Positions 26,661-36,997 of a stretch of 64,000 nucleotides of DNA are shown here, piece after piece. This stretch comes from Pseudomonas sp. R76. Its GTDB lineage: Bacteria; Pseudomonadota; Gammaproteobacteria; Pseudomonadales; Pseudomonadaceae. The position numbers were made by a program, and so were the translations under genes. Under the pieces are notes generated by a model. The model was not told the origin of the DNA. It saw only the letters and a program-made list of their open reading frames with translations, and did no database searches. Location of the stretch: positions 930,001-994,000 of the forward strand of contig NZ_CP019428.1 of the NCBI RefSeq assembly GCF_009834565.1. Direction: 5' to 3'. Each line of letters starts with the position of its first letter. The stretch's first letter is position 1.

Positions 26661-28760
26661 TTAGATATCCATAGGTCGGTTGGCGGCTTGAATCGCAGTC
26701 AGTGCGATGGTGTAAACGATGTCGTCGACCTGAGCGCCGCGCGGCAGGTCGTTCACCGGTTTGCGCAGGCCTTGCAGCATCGGCCCCAGGCTTACGCAAT
26801 CGGCGCTGCGTTGCACGGCTTTGTGCGTGGTGTTGCCGGTGTTCAGGTCCGGGAACACAAACACCGTGGCTTTGCCGGCGACCAGGCTGTTGGGCGCCAG
26901 CTGCCGTGCGACGGTTTCGTTGGCGGCGGCGTCGTACTGCAACGGCCCGTCGATCAGCAACGAGCTTTGCTGTTCGTGGGCGAGCAGGGTGGCTTCACGA
27001 ACTTTTTCCACTTCTTCGCCGCTGGCCGAGTCACCGCTGGAATAGCTGATCATTGCCACGCGCGGGGTAATGCCGAACGCGGCGGCCGAGTCGGCGCTTT
27101 GCAGGGCGATTTCCGCGAGTTCCGCAGCGCTCGGGTGCGGGTTCATCACGCAGTCGCCGTACACCAGCACCTGCTCGGGGAACAACATGAAGAACACCGA
27201 CGACACCAGGGTGCAGCCCGGCGCCGTTTTGATCAGTTGCAGGGCAGGGCGGATGGTGTTGGCAGTGGAGTGAATGACGCCGGAAACCAGGCCGTCCACT
27301 TCGTCCAACGCGAGCATCATCGTGGCGATCACTACGGTGTCTTCCAGTTGCTGCTCGGCCATCGGCGCGTTGAGGCTCTTGCTCTTGCGCAGCGCGACCA
27401 TCGGTTCGACATAACGCTGGCGAATCAGGTCCGGGTCGAGAATCTCCAGGCCTTCGGGCAGCTCGATGCCGTGGGCGCGGGCGACCGCTTCTACATCGGC
27501 TGGCTTGGCCAGCAACACGCAGCGAGCAATGCCGCGCGCCTGACAGATGGCGGCAGCTTGCACAGTCAGCGGCTCGCTGCCTTCGGGCAACACAATGCGT
27601 TTGTTGGCGGCCTGGGCGCGCTGGATCAGTTGATAACGGAATACGGCAGGCGACAGGCGCATCTCCCGTGGCGTGCCGCAGCGCTGGTGCAGCCAGCGCG
27701 CATCGAGGTGGCTGGCGACAAAGTCAGTGATGATTTCCGCACGCTCGCGGTCATCAATCGGGATCTCTTTGTTCAGGCTGTTGAGCTGATTGGCGGTGTC
27801 GTAGGAGCCGGTGCTCACGGACAGTACTGGCAGCCCGGCCTGGAACGCGCCACGGCACAGATCCATGATGCGTGGGTCGGGCAGCGTGTCGCTGGTCAGC
27901 AACAGCCCGGCCAGCGGTACACCGTTGATTGCGGCCAGGCTGACCGCGAGGATGATATCGTCGCGATCGCCTGGGGTTACCACCAGCACGCCGGGTTTGA
28001 GCAGCTCCACGGTGTTACGCATGGTGCGGGCACAGATGATGATCTTGGTCATGCGCCGGCTTTCATAATCGCCGGCGTTGAGGATCTGTGCGCCCATCAG
28101 GTCAGCCACGTCGCGGGTGCGCGGCGCGTTGAGTTCGGGCTGGTAGGGAATGCAGCCGAGCAGGCGGAAGTCACCGCTGCGCAACAGGGGCGAATGCTCT
28201 TTGAGGCGCGCCGAGAAGGCTTCCATGCTTTCGTCGGTGCGCACTTTATTGAGGATTACGCCCAGCACTTTCGGGTCTTTGGGGCCGCCGAACAGCTGGG
28301 CCTGCAATTCCACGCGGCCGGACAGCTCGGTGAGCACTTCGTTTTCCGGCGCCGACACCAGGATCACTTCGGCATCGAGGCTCTTGGCCAGGTGCAGGTT
28401 GACCCGCGCCGCATAGCTGGCGCTGCGGGTCGGCACCATGCCTTCGACGATCAGCACGTCCTTGCCCACAGCGGCTTGCTGGTAAAGAGTGATGATCTCT
28501 TCGAGCAGCTCGTCGAGCTGGCCGTCACCGAGCATGCGCTCCACATGGGCCAGGCCCAGCGGTTGAGGCGGTTTCAGGCCGTGGGTGCGCGCCACCAGTT
28601 CGGTGGAGCGTTCGGGGCCGGTGTCGCCCGGGTGCGGCTGGGCAATCGGTTTGAAGAAGCCGACTTTCAGCCCGGCCCGTTCAAGGGTACGCACCAGCCC
28701 AAGGCTGATGGAGGTCAGACCCACACCAAAATCGGTGGGCGCGATAAAAAAAGTCTGCAT
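26661..28760 (-). CDS. pta: Phosphate acetyltransferase, long form
   Basis: Interconverts acetyl-CoA and acetyl phosphate. 699 residues: N-terminal dethiobiotin-synthetase-like P-loop domain (MQTFFIAPTDFGVGLTS, degenerate), a central DRTGG domain and the C-terminal PTA catalytic domain (about 380-699) with VFPDLNTGN and GPMLQGLRKPVNDLPRG near the end. Start ATG at 28760; the frame extends seven codons upstream without an ATG at the far end. Normally ackA lies directly upstream; here the next upstream gene is a DUF3565 protein and no acetate kinase gene is seen. Confidence 0.95.
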   Translation of the reverse strand: MQTFFIAPTDFGVGLTSISLGLVRTLERAGLKVGFFKPIAQPHPGDTGPERSTELVARTHGLKPPQPLGLAHVERMLGDGQLDELLEEIITLYQQAAVGKDVLIVEGMVPTRSASYAARVNLHLAKSLDAEVILVSAPENEVLTELSGRVELQAQLFGGPKDPKVLGVILNKVRTDESMEAFSARLKEHSPLLRSGDFRLLGCIPYQPELNAPRTRDVADLMGAQILNAGDYESRRMTKIIICARTMRNTVELLKPGVLVVTPGDRDDIILAVSLAAINGVPLAGLLLTSDTLPDPRIMDLCRGAFQAGLPVLSVSTGSYDTANQLNSLNKEIPIDDRERAEIITDFVASHLDARWLHQRCGTPREMRLSPAVFRYQLIQRAQAANKRIVLPEGSEPLTVQAAAICQARGIARCVLLAKPADVEAVARAHGIELPEGLEILDPDLIRQRYVEPMVALRKSKSLNAPMAEQQLEDTVVIATMMLALDEVDGLVSGVIHSTANTIRPALQLIKTAPGCTLVSSVFFMLFPEQVLVYGDCVMNPHPSAAELAEIALQSADSAAAFGITPRVAMISYSSGDSASGEEVEKVREATLLAHEQQSSLLIDGPLQYDAAANETVARQLAPNSLVAGKATVFVFPDLNTGNTTHKAVQRSADCVSLGPMLQGLRKPVNDLPRGAQVDDIVYTIALTAIQAANRPMDI

Positions 28761-28839
28761 GCGAATTCTCTGGAGGTGCATGGCTTCGGTGGCGCTCTAT
28801 GGCTGAGTACCTACCGGGAATCAGACGCCAAGGTTATCG

Positions 28840-29130
28840 TTATTCGTGCTGTTGCGCACACCAGCCGCACGCAAAGGGTTGGCCTATTTTTTCAAGGCGT
28901 TGCGCGGGGTCGAGTACCCAGGCGCGGGACTGCCAGGGCGGCTGGTGGCGCAGGTGTTGGGTGTGGCCGCAGGACAGCTCGGCGACCCAGTGCCCGTCGT
29001 CATCCTGTCGGAAGCCGATGATGAAGGATGCCGTTGATCGGCCCCGTCTGTCCGGGTTGTGTTCGCTTTCGGGCAAATCCTTGTTTAGACTTGTCCGTTC
29101 TTCATTCTTATGCAAAAGGTCTCGCCCCAT
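28840..29130 (-). CDS. DUF3565 domain protein
   Basis: Small protein (96 residues from ATG 29130) whose C-terminal 65 residues carry the DUF3565 pattern FIIGFRQDDDGHWVAELSCG, GHTQHLRHQPPWQSRAWV and CGWC, with Cys/His residues able to bind a metal. Function unknown. The start is uncertain: ATG at 29130 shares its CATG with the slyD start codon on the other strand and has no ribosome site, ATG 29160 lies within slyD antisense, and a TTG at 29076 is possible. It sits 79 bp upstream of pta on the same strand, where ackA is found in other pseudomonads. Confidence 0.68.
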   Translation of the reverse strand: MGRDLLHKNEERTSLNKDLPESEHNPDRRGRSTASFIIGFRQDDDGHWVAELSCGHTQHLRHQPPWQSRAWVLDPAQRLEKIGQPFACGWCAQQHE

Positions 29131-29614
29131 GACGATCGCCGCTAACAAGGCTGTCTCCATCGACTATACCCTGACCAACGACGCTGGTGAGGTCATCGAC
29201 AGCTCCGCCGGCGGCGCGCCGCTGGTCTACCTGCAAGGCGCAGGTAACATCATCCCGGGCCTGGAGAAGGCTCTGGAAGGCAAGAGCGTCGGTGACGAAC
29301 TGACCGTCGCCGTAGAACCTGAAGATGCTTACGGCGAATACTCCGCCGAACTGGTCAGCACCTTGAGCCGCAGCATGTTCGAAGGCGTTGACGAGCTGGA
29401 AGTGGGCATGCAGTTCCACGCTTCCGCGCCGGACGGCCAAATGCAGATCGTCACCATCCGCGACCTGGACGGCGACGACGTGACTGTCGACGGTAACCAC
29501 CCTCTGGCTGGCCAGCGCCTGAACTTCCAGGTGAAGATCGTTGCCATCCGTGATGCTTCCCAGGAAGAAGTGGCCCACGGCCACGTTCACGGTGAAGGCG
29601 GTCATCACCATTGA
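29129..29614 (+). CDS. slyD: FKBP-type peptidyl-prolyl isomerase, SlyD-like
   Basis: 161-residue FKBP prolyl isomerase and chaperone with an inserted IF domain. FKBP core: SIDYTLTNDAGEVIDSSAGG, LVYLQGAGNIIPGLEKALEG; IF domain around residues 70-120; C-terminal tail HGHVHGEGGHHH binds nickel or other metals as in SlyD, though shorter than in E. coli. ATG at 29129 chosen because the preceding in-frame stretch is noncoding in character. Followed by a strong terminator. Confidence 0.93.
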   Translation: MTIAANKAVSIDYTLTNDAGEVIDSSAGGAPLVYLQGAGNIIPGLEKALEGKSVGDELTVAVEPEDAYGEYSAELVSTLSRSMFEGVDELEVGMQFHASAPDGQMQIVTIRDLDGDDVTVDGNHPLAGQRLNFQVKIVAIRDASQEEVAHGHVHGEGGHHH

Positions 29615-29640
29615 TTGTGGTTTGATCAATAGGTAGCAAA

Positions 29641-29671
29641 ACGCCCCGACTGGTTCGGGGCGTTTTTTTTG
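29641..29671 (+). terminator. Intrinsic terminator of slyD
   Basis: ACGCCCCGA / TCGGGGCGT stem with a 5-nt loop followed by eight T. A-rich sequence on the other side would allow some bidirectional function. Confidence 0.9.
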
Positions 29672-29695
29672 CCTTGAAAATGCACCGCAGTCCAA

Positions 29696-29785
29696 ATGTG
29701 GGAGCGGGCTTGCCCGCGATAGCGGTGTATCAGCCAGGTATTCGGTGACTGACACACTGTCATCGCGGGCAAGCCCGCTCCCACA
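29696..29785. repeat. REP doublet
   Basis: ATGTGGGAGCGGGCTTGCCC arm and complementary arm ending CCCGCTCCCACA around a CGGTGTATCAGC spacer, between the terminators of the convergent slyD and rpsT genes. Confidence 0.9.
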
Positions 29786-29819
29786 AGGAGAGCTGTGGTG
29801 ATTCTGTAGGCAAACAAAA

Positions 29820-29847
29820 ATGCCCCGGACCTTTCGGTACGGGGCAT
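29820..29847 (-). terminator. Intrinsic terminator of rpsT
   Basis: ATGCCCCG / CGGGGCAT stem with inner complementary GACC/GGT bases; the AAAAA on its left gives the U tract for the minus strand. About 45 bp after the rpsT stop. Confidence 0.85.
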
Positions 29848-29892
29848 TTCTTAACTGTTACGCAACCTGGGTTACGCGGCAGTTGTTACCAC

Positions 29893-30171
29893 TTAGGCTG
29901 CTGCAGCGACGTTCAGAGCCTTGATGTGGCCATTCAGGCGGCTCTTATGACGAGCGGCCTTGTTCTTGTGGATGATGCCTTTATCGGCCATACGGTCGAT
30001 AACTGGCACGGCCAGAACGTAAGCAGCTTGGGCTTTTTCAGCGTCTTTGGTGTCGATGGCTTTAACTACATTCTTGATGTAGGTACGAACCATGGAACGC
30101 AGGCTGGCGTTGTGGCTGCGACGCTTCTCAGCCTGTTTTGCACGTTTTTTGGCGGAAGGTGTGTTGGCCAC
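29893..30171 (-). CDS. rpsT: 30S ribosomal protein S20
   Basis: 92-residue, very basic three-helix protein that binds 16S rRNA. N-terminus [18 protein letters not shown] and the segment [11 protein letters not shown] are diagnostic. Monocistronic, with its own promoter and terminator and divergent from murJ, as is normal in Pseudomonas. An AGGAG-like site precedes the ATG on the minus strand (ctcgaggagctc region). Confidence 0.98.
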   Translation of the reverse strand: MANTPSAKKRAKQAEKRRSHNASLRSMVRTYIKNVVKAIDTKDAEKAQAAYVLAVPVIDRMADKGIIHKNKAARHKSRLNGHIKALNVAAAA

Positions 30172-30224
30172 CGTCGAGCTCCTCGAAAGACTTTTTAGGA
30201 AATAGCAAACAAAATAGGCCGCGA

Positions 30225-30253
30225 ATCATGCCGATGACTTGATGGGTTGTCAA
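30225..30253 (-). promoter_or_regulatory. Predicted rpsT promoter
   Basis: On the minus strand TTGACA (30248-30253) and CATGAT (30225-30230) with a 17-bp spacer, followed by a GC-rich discriminator CGCGGCC as in stringently controlled ribosomal promoters. The start would lie about 45 bp upstream of the ATG. Confidence 0.65.
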
Positions 30254-30424
30254 GGGCGGCTGATGCGAACTGCTGAGTGGTCGATCTGAAGAGGCGGGTG
30301 ATTTATTTCCGGCGCTTGACCTGTAAACTCGCGAGCTTTGGCTCTGTGCTGTTGCAGGCGCGCAGTATCGCATAAGTGGGCGCTTTGTTCGCCTGCTCTT
30401 TATCTATAGGCGCAAACTCTTTCA

Positions 30425-31963
30425 ATGAATCTGCTCAAATCGTTGGCTGCCGTCAGCTCTATCACGATGATCTCCCGGGTTTTGGGGTTCGTGCGTGACA
30501 CCCTGCTGGCGCGCATTTTTGGCGCCAGCATGGCCACGGATGCGTTCTTTATTGCCTTTAAATTGCCCAATCTGCTGCGGCGAATCTTTGCCGAAGGCGC
30601 ATTTTCCCAGGCGTTCGTGCCGATCCTGGCCGAATACAAGACCCAGCAGGGCGAAGAAGCCACTCGCACCTTTATTGCCTATGTTTCCGGCCTGCTGACC
30701 CTGGTACTGAAGCTGGTGACCATCGCCGGCATGCTCGCCGCGCCTTGGGTGATCTGGGCCACCGCCCCCGGTTTCGCCAATACCCCGGAAAAATTCGCGC
30801 TGACCACTGATCTGCTGCGGGTGACCTTTCCTTATATATTGCTGATTTCCCTGTCGTCCCTGGCCGGTGCGATCCTCAACACCTGGAACCGCTTCTCGGT
30901 GCCGGCCTTCGTGCCGACATTGCTGAACGTCAGCATGATTATTTTCGCGCTGTTCCTCACGCCGTACTTCGATCCGCCGGTGATGGCCCTGGGCTGGGCG
31001 GTGCTGGCCGGTGGCCTGGCGCAATTGCTGTACCAGCTGCCACACCTGAAAAAGATCGGCATGCTCGTGCTGCCGCGCCTGAACCTCAAAGACACCGGCG
31101 TCTGGCGCGTGATGCGCAATATGCTGCCGGCGATCCTTGGCGTTTCGGTCAGCCAGATTTCGCTGATCATCAACACCGCCTTCGCCTCGCTGCTGGTTTC
31201 AGGCTCGGTATCGTGGATGTATTACGCCGACCGTCTGATGGAGCTGCCGTCCGGCGTACTTGGCGTAGCGTTGGGCACGATTCTGCTGCCGACCCTGGCG
31301 CGCACCTACGCCAGCAAAGACCGTCAGGAATACTCGCGCATTCTCGACTGGGGCCTGCGCCTGTGTTTCATGCTGGTGCTGCCGTGCTCCCTGGCCTTGG
31401 GGATTCTGGCCGAGCCATTGACTGTCTCGCTGTTCCAATACGGCCAGTTTGACGCGCATGACGCACTGATGACCCAGCACGCGCTGGTCGCTTATTCCGT
31501 CGGGCTGCTCGGTATTATCGTGATCAAAGTGCTGGCCCCAGGCTTTTACGCTCAGCAGAACATCCGCACGCCGGTCAAAATCGCGATTTTCACGCTGATC
31601 GTCACGCAACTGCTCAACCTGGTGTTTATCGGCCCGCTGGCCCACGCTGGCCTGGCGTTGGCGATCAGCGCCGGCGCCTGCATCAATGCCGGCCTGCTGT
31701 TTTATCAACTGCGCAAGCAGCAGATGTACCAACCGCAGCCGGGCTGGGGCATGTTTGCCCTCAAGTTGCTGGTGGCGGTTGCGGCCATGTCGGCGGTACT
31801 GCTCGGCCTGATGCACTTTATGCCAGCCTGGGACCAGGGCCATATGCTGGAGCGCTTCATGCGCCTGGGCGTGTTGGTGGTCGCAGGCGTGTTGGTGTAC
31901 TTCGGGATGTTGCTGCTGCAGGGTTTCCGACTGCGGGATTTCAATCGCAAGTCGTTGGGATAG
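30425..31963 (+). CDS. murJ: Lipid II flippase
   Basis: MOP-superfamily inner-membrane protein that moves lipid II across the membrane for peptidoglycan synthesis. 512 residues with about 14 hydrophobic helices. N-terminus [21 protein letters not shown] and [12 protein letters not shown], with the conserved [18 protein letters not shown], are typical of MviN/MurJ. Located upstream of ribF, 119 bp away, as in other gamma-proteobacteria. Confidence 0.96.
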   Translation: MNLLKSLAAVSSITMISRVLGFVRDTLLARIFGASMATDAFFIAFKLPNLLRRIFAEGAFSQAFVPILAEYKTQQGEEATRTFIAYVSGLLTLVLKLVTIAGMLAAPWVIWATAPGFANTPEKFALTTDLLRVTFPYILLISLSSLAGAILNTWNRFSVPAFVPTLLNVSMIIFALFLTPYFDPPVMALGWAVLAGGLAQLLYQLPHLKKIGMLVLPRLNLKDTGVWRVMRNMLPAILGVSVSQISLIINTAFASLLVSGSVSWMYYADRLMELPSGVLGVALGTILLPTLARTYASKDRQEYSRILDWGLRLCFMLVLPCSLALGILAEPLTVSLFQYGQFDAHDALMTQHALVAYSVGLLGIIVIKVLAPGFYAQQNIRTPVKIAIFTLIVTQLLNLVFIGPLAHAGLALAISAGACINAGLLFYQLRKQQMYQPQPGWGMFALKLLVAVAAMSAVLLGLMHFMPAWDQGHMLERFMRLGVLVVAGVLVYFGMLLLQGFRLRDFNRKSLG

Positions 31964-32082
31964 AGAGTTTGCCGCGATAAAACGGTTGTTTTATCGATTC
32001 GATCCATTTGGCCTGCGCTGTTGCCTGTCGTCCGGGGCTGGGTGTGGTTATAATCGACCACTTTATGAGCAAGAAGCGCGTT

Positions 32083-33021
32083 ATGCAGCTGGTTCGAGGT
32101 CTCCACAACCTGCGCCCCGAGCATCGGGGCTGCGTCGCCACTATTGGCAACTTTGACGGTGTTCACCGTGGCCACCAGGCTATCCTGGGCCGGCTGCGTG
32201 AACGTGCGGTCGAGTTGGGCGTGCCCAGCTGCGTGGTGATTTTTGAGCCGCAGCCACGGGAATTCTTTACCCCTGAAACGGCGCCGGCACGTTTGGCGCG
32301 TTTGCGCGACAAGCTGCAGCTGCTGGCGGAAGAGGGCGTAGACCGTGTGCTTTGCCTGGCCTTCAACCAGCGTTTGCAAAGCCTCAGCGCCGCCGAGTTC
32401 GTCGACCGTATTCTGGTGGATGGCCTGGGCGTACAGCACCTGGAGGTCGGCGACGACTTCCGTTTCGGTTGCGACCGCGTCGGGGATTTCGACTTTCTGC
32501 AGCACGCCGGCGTGAATCAAGGTTTTACCGTCGAAGCCGCGCAAACCGTCGAACTGGACGGCCTGCGCGTGAGCAGTACCCAGGTGCGTAACGCCCTGGC
32601 CGCTGCCGACTTCGCCTTGGCCGAGCGCTTGCTCGGTCGCCCGTTCCGCATTGCCGGGCGGGTATTGCACGGTCAGAAGCTGGCGCGCCAACTCGGTACG
32701 CCAACCGCCAACGTGCAACTCAAGCGCCGTCGTGTACCACTCACCGGGGTTTACCTGGTGAGCGTCGACATCGACGGCCAATCGTGGCCGGGAGTCGCCA
32801 ACATAGGCGTCAGACCCACGGTTGCAGGTGATGGCAAGGCCCACCTGGAAGTTCACCTTTTGGATTTTGCCGGTGATTTGTATGACCGGCGTTTGACGGT
32901 GGTTTTCCACCAGAAGCTGCGTGAAGAGCAGCGTTTCGCCTCCCTTGAGGCGTTGAAAACGGCGATCAATGCGGATGTCGCCGCCGCCCGTGCACTAGCC
33001 GCACCTAGCGCCCATCGCTAA
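32083..33021 (+). CDS. ribF: Bifunctional riboflavin kinase / FAD synthetase
   Basis: 312 residues; N-terminal FMN adenylyltransferase with nucleotidyl-transferase motif IGNFDGVHRGHQA near residue 24 and C-terminal riboflavin kinase (about 185-305) with LGTPTANVQL. Makes FMN and FAD. Start ATG 32083 gives the standard MQLVRGLHNL N-terminus; the frame continues upstream without homology. ileS begins 14 bp later, so ribF-ileS-lspA-fkpB form one transcript. No FMN riboswitch is seen. Confidence 0.95.
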   Translation: MQLVRGLHNLRPEHRGCVATIGNFDGVHRGHQAILGRLRERAVELGVPSCVVIFEPQPREFFTPETAPARLARLRDKLQLLAEEGVDRVLCLAFNQRLQSLSAAEFVDRILVDGLGVQHLEVGDDFRFGCDRVGDFDFLQHAGVNQGFTVEAAQTVELDGLRVSSTQVRNALAAADFALAERLLGRPFRIAGRVLHGQKLARQLGTPTANVQLKRRRVPLTGVYLVSVDIDGQSWPGVANIGVRPTVAGDGKAHLEVHLLDFAGDLYDRRLTVVFHQKLREEQRFASLEALKTAINADVAAARALAAPSAHR

Positions 33022-33035
33022 CCGAAGAGCCTTAA

Positions 33036-35867
33036 ATGACCGACTATAAAGCCACGCTAAACCTTCCGGACACCGCCTTCCCAATGAAGGCCGGCCTGCC
33101 ACAGCGCGAACCGCAGATCCTGCAGCGCTGGGACAGTATTGGCCTGTACGGAAAGTTGCGCGAAATTGGCAAGGATCGTCCGAAATTCGTCCTGCACGAC
33201 GGCCCTCCTTATGCTAACGGCACGATTCACATCGGTCATGCGCTGAACAAAATTCTCAAGGACATGATCCTGCGCTCGAAAACCCTGTCGGGTTTCGACG
33301 CGCCTTATGTTCCGGGTTGGGACTGCCACGGTCTGCCGATCGAACACAAAGTCGAAGTGACCTACGGCAAGAACCTGGGCGCGGATAAAACCCGTGAACT
33401 GTGCCGTGCCTACGCCACCGAGCAAATCGAAGGGCAGAAGTCCGAATTCATCCGCCTGGGCGTGTTGGGCGAGTGGGACAACCCGTACAAGACCATGAAC
33501 TTCAAGAACGAGGCCGGAGAGATCCGCGCCTTGGCCGAAATCGTCAAGGGCGGCTTCGTGTTCAAGGGGCTCAAGCCTGTGAACTGGTGCTTCGACTGCG
33601 GTTCGGCCCTGGCCGAAGCGGAAGTCGAGTACGAAGACAAAAAGTCCTCGACCATCGACGTGGCCTTCCCGGTTGCCGACGACGCCAAGCTGGCCGAAGC
33701 CTTTGGCCTGGCATCGCTGGCCAAGCCGGCCGCCATCGTGATCTGGACCACCACGCCGTGGACCATCCCGGCCAACCAGGCACTGAACGTGCACCCGGAA
33801 TTCACCTATGCCCTGGTGGACGTCGGTGACCGCCTGCTGGTGCTGGCCGAGGAAATGGTCGAGGCCTGCCTGGCACGCTACGAACTGCAAGGTTCGGTGA
33901 TCGCCACCACCACCGGCACCGCGCTGGAACTGATCAACTTCCGTCACCCGTTCTATGACCGTCTGTCGCCGGTGTACCTGGCCGACTACGTCGAACTGGG
34001 TTCGGGTACGGGTGTGGTTCACTGCTCGCCCGCTTATGGCGTGGACGACTTCGTGATCTGCAAGAAGTACGGCATGGTCAACGATGACATCATCAACCCG
34101 GTGCAAAGCAACGGCGTCTACGTGCCTTCGCTGGAGTTCTTCGGCGGCCAGTTCATCTTCAAGGCCGACCAGCCGATCATCGACAAGCTGCGTGAAGTCG
34201 GTGCGCTGGTGCAAACCGACACCATCAAGCACAGCTACATGCACTGCTGGCGTCACAAGAGCCCGCTGATCTACCGCGCCACCGCGCAGTGGTTCATCGG
34301 CATGGACAAAGAGCCCGTCAACGGCGACACCCTGCGTGTGCGCTCGCTCAAAGCCATCGAAGACACCAAGTTCGTTCCGGCCTGGGGCCAGGCGCGCCTG
34401 CACTCGATGATCGCCAACCGTCCGGACTGGTGCATCTCCCGCCAACGTAACTGGGGCGTGCCGATCCCGTTTTTCCTGAACAAGGAAAGCGGCGAGCTGC
34501 ATCCACGCACCGTCGAACTGATGGAAGTCGTGGCCCAGCGTGTTGAGAGCGAAGGCATCGAAGCCTGGTTCAAGCTGGACGCCGCCGAGCTGTTGGGCGA
34601 CGAAGCGCCGCTGTACGACAAGATCAGCGACACCCTCGACGTGTGGTTCGACTCCGGCACCACCCACTGGCACGTGCTGCGCGGCTCGCACCCGATGGGC
34701 CACGAAACCGGCCCGCGTGCCGACCTGTACCTGGAAGGTTCGGACCAGCACCGTGGCTGGTTCCACTCCTCCTTGCTGACCGGTTGCGCCATCGACAACC
34801 ACGCGCCGTACCGTGAGTTGCTGACCCACGGTTTCACCGTCGATGAGACGGGCCGCAAGATGTCCAAGTCGCTGAAAAACGTGATCGAGCCGAAAAAGAT
34901 CAACGACACCTTGGGCGCCGACATCATGCGTCTGTGGGTAGCGTCGACCGATTACTCGGGCGAAATCGCCGTGTCGGACCAGATCCTGGCCCGTAGCGCC
35001 GATGCCTATCGCCGTATCCGTAATACCGCACGCTTCCTGCTGTCGAACCTGACCGGTTTCAACCCGGCCACCGACATCCTGCCGGCCGAGGACATGCTCG
35101 CCCTGGACCGCTGGGCCGTGGACCGTACCCTGTTGCTGCAGCGCGAGTTGCAGGAACACTACGGTGAATACCGTTTCTGGAACGTCTACTCGAAGATCCA
35201 CAACTTCTGCGTGCAGGAGCTGGGTGGTTTCTACCTCGACATCATCAAGGACCGCCAGTACACCACCGGCGCCAACAGCAAGGCACGCCGTTCGGCGCAG
35301 ACCGCGCTGTACCACATCTCTGAAGCGCTGGTGCGCTGGATCGCGCCGATCCTGGCCTTCACCGCCGACGAACTGTGGGAATACCTGCCGGGCGAGCGTA
35401 ACGAATCGGTAATGCTCAACACCTGGTACGAAGGCCTGACCGAACTGCCGGCCGACTTCGAACTGGGCCGCGAGTACTGGGAAGGCGTGATGGCCGTCAA
35501 AGTTGCGGTGAACAAGGAGCTGGAAGTTCAGCGTGCGGCCAAGGCCGTCGGTGGCAACCTGCAAGCCGAAGTCACCCTGTTTGCCGAGGAAGGCCTGAGC
35601 GCCGACCTGGCCAAGCTGAGCAACGAATTGCGCTTTGTGCTGATCACCTCGACCGCCAGCCTGGCACCGTTTGCCCAGGCGCCTGCGGACGCCGTGGCCA
35701 CCGAAGTACCGGGCCTCAAGCTGCAAGTGGTCAAGTCGGCCTTCCCTAAGTGCGCCCGTTGCTGGCACTGCCGTGAAGACGTTGGCGTAAACCCTGAGCA
35801 TCCGGAAATCTGCGGTCGTTGCGTGGACAACATCAGCGGTGCCGGTGAGGTTCGCCACTATGCCTAA
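33036..35867 (+). CDS. ileS: Isoleucyl-tRNA synthetase
   Basis: Class I aminoacyl-tRNA synthetase, 943 residues. HIGH motif ([10 protein letters not shown], about residue 65), editing CP1 domain in the middle, KMSKS signature ([11 protein letters not shown], about residue 605) and a C-terminal zinc finger ([12 protein letters not shown] and CGRC). It is the bacterial, mupirocin-sensitive type by its C-terminal finger and length. Overlaps lspA by 8 bp. Confidence 0.98.
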   Translation: MTDYKATLNLPDTAFPMKAGLPQREPQILQRWDSIGLYGKLREIGKDRPKFVLHDGPPYANGTIHIGHALNKILKDMILRSKTLSGFDAPYVPGWDCHGLPIEHKVEVTYGKNLGADKTRELCRAYATEQIEGQKSEFIRLGVLGEWDNPYKTMNFKNEAGEIRALAEIVKGGFVFKGLKPVNWCFDCGSALAEAEVEYEDKKSSTIDVAFPVADDAKLAEAFGLASLAKPAAIVIWTTTPWTIPANQALNVHPEFTYALVDVGDRLLVLAEEMVEACLARYELQGSVIATTTGTALELINFRHPFYDRLSPVYLADYVELGSGTGVVHCSPAYGVDDFVICKKYGMVNDDIINPVQSNGVYVPSLEFFGGQFIFKADQPIIDKLREVGALVQTDTIKHSYMHCWRHKSPLIYRATAQWFIGMDKEPVNGDTLRVRSLKAIEDTKFVPAWGQARLHSMIANRPDWCISRQRNWGVPIPFFLNKESGELHPRTVELMEVVAQRVESEGIEAWFKLDAAELLGDEAPLYDKISDTLDVWFDSGTTHWHVLRGSHPMGHETGPRADLYLEGSDQHRGWFHSSLLTGCAIDNHAPYRELLTHGFTVDETGRKMSKSLKNVIEPKKINDTLGADIMRLWVASTDYSGEIAVSDQILARSADAYRRIRNTARFLLSNLTGFNPATDILPAEDMLALDRWAVDRTLLLQRELQEHYGEYRFWNVYSKIHNFCVQELGGFYLDIIKDRQYTTGANSKARRSAQTALYHISEALVRWIAPILAFTADELWEYLPGERNESVMLNTWYEGLTELPADFELGREYWEGVMAVKVAVNKELEVQRAAKAVGGNLQAEVTLFAEEGLSADLAKLSNELRFVLITSTASLAPFAQAPADAVATEVPGLKLQVVKSAFPKCARCWHCREDVGVNPEHPEICGRCVDNISGAGEVRHYA

Positions 35868-36369
35868 CACCAGCCGTTTCGGACGTCTGGGCTGGCTCGT
35901 ACTGAGCGTGCTGGTGCTGGTCATTGACCAGCTCAGCAAGGCTCATTTCGAAGGCGCCTTACAGATGTACCAGCAGATTGTGGTCATTCCCGACTACTTC
36001 AGCTGGACCTTGGCTTACAACACCGGCGCGGCCTTCAGCTTCCTCGCCGACAGCTCCGGCTGGCAGCGCTGGCTGTTCGCGCTGATCGCCGTGGTGGTCA
36101 GTGCCGTGCTGGTGGTCTGGCTCAAACGCCTGGGCCGCGATGACACCTGGCTCGCCATCGCCCTGGCCTTGGTGCTGGGCGGCGCCCTGGGTAACCTTTA
36201 CGACCGCATTGCCCTGGGCCATGTGATCGACTTTATCCTGGTGCATTGGCAGAACCGCTGGTACTTCCCGGCGTTCAACTTTGCCGACAGCGCCATCACC
36301 GTCGGTGCAATCATGCTGGCGTTGGACATGTTCAAAAGCAAGAAAACCGGAGAGACCGTCAATGACTGA
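35860..36369 (+). CDS. lspA: Lipoprotein signal peptidase (SPase II)
   Basis: Inner-membrane aspartic peptidase that cleaves prolipoprotein signal peptides after diacylglyceryl transfer. 169 residues, four membrane helices. Catalytic aspartates in [16 protein letters not shown] and [11 protein letters not shown]. Start ATG 35860 lies inside the ileS end; the frame's earlier ATG would add seven residues and is less likely. Overlaps fkpB by 8 bp. Confidence 0.96.
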   Translation: MPNTSRFGRLGWLVLSVLVLVIDQLSKAHFEGALQMYQQIVVIPDYFSWTLAYNTGAAFSFLADSSGWQRWLFALIAVVVSAVLVVWLKRLGRDDTWLAIALALVLGGALGNLYDRIALGHVIDFILVHWQNRWYFPAFNFADSAITVGAIMLALDMFKSKKTGETVND

Positions 36370-36814
36370 TCAGGTATTGGCTGAGCAACGCATCGGCCAG
36401 AACACGGAAGTCACTTTGCATTTCGCACTGCGCCTGGAGAACGGCGACACGGTCGACAGCACGTTCGACAAAGCCCCGGCGACCTTCAAGGTCGGCGATG
36501 GCAACCTGCTGCCGGGTTTCGAAGCGGCACTGTTCGGTTTCAAGGCCGGTGACAAGCGCACCCTGCAGATTTTGCCGGAAAATGCTTTTGGCCAGCCCAA
36601 CCCGCAAAACGTACAGATCATCCCGCGTTCGCAGTTCCAGGACATGGACCTGTCGGAAGGCCTGTTGGTGATTTTCAACGATGCGGCGAATACCGAGCTG
36701 CCCGGCGTGGTGAAAACCTTCGATGACGCGCAAGTGACCATCGACTTCAACCACCCGTTGGCCGGTAAAACCTTGACGTTTGACGTCGAAATCATCGACG
36801 TTAAAGCGCTCTGA
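36362..36814 (+). CDS. fkpB: FKBP-type peptidyl-prolyl isomerase, SlpA type
   Basis: 150-residue SlyD-like prolyl isomerase without a His-rich tail. FKBP core LHFALRLENGDTVDSTFDKAPATF in two blocks and GNLLPGFEAALFGFKAGDK, then an IF domain. Encoded within the ileS-lspA-fkpB-ispH order known from E. coli (slpA between lspA and ispH). Start overlaps lspA by 8 bp. Confidence 0.94.
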   Translation: MTDQVLAEQRIGQNTEVTLHFALRLENGDTVDSTFDKAPATFKVGDGNLLPGFEAALFGFKAGDKRTLQILPENAFGQPNPQNVQIIPRSQFQDMDLSEGLLVIFNDAANTELPGVVKTFDDAQVTIDFNHPLAGKTLTFDVEIIDVKAL

Positions 36815-36845
36815 TCAACGACGCTGGCTCCTGTGGGGCTGGTTT

Positions 36846-36934
36846 ATGTGGGAGCTGGCTTGCCTGCGATAGCATCACCTCGGTGTACCTGATACACCCA
36901 GTCGTCTGCATCGCGGGCAAGCCCGGCTCCCACA
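36846..36934. repeat. REP doublet inside an operon-like gap
   Basis: ATGTGGGAGCTGGCTTGCCT arm and inverted arm ending GGCTCCCACA, in the 183-bp gap between the co-directional fkpB and ispH genes. It may attenuate or stabilise upstream mRNA. Confidence 0.88.
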
Positions 36935-36997
36935 GGGGCTCACTCCTGTAGAGTTGAGTCGATCCAATTTCTTGCCCTGCAAGACACGAGGCACAGC

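Noticed and set aside
26688..29021. 777-codon plus-strand frame opposite pta and the DUF3565 gene
   Set aside because: Antisense shadow of pta; low-complexity Gln/His/Gly content.
33057..35939. 960-codon minus-strand frame opposite ileS
   Set aside because: Same antisense effect of biased third codon positions in a highly expressed gene.
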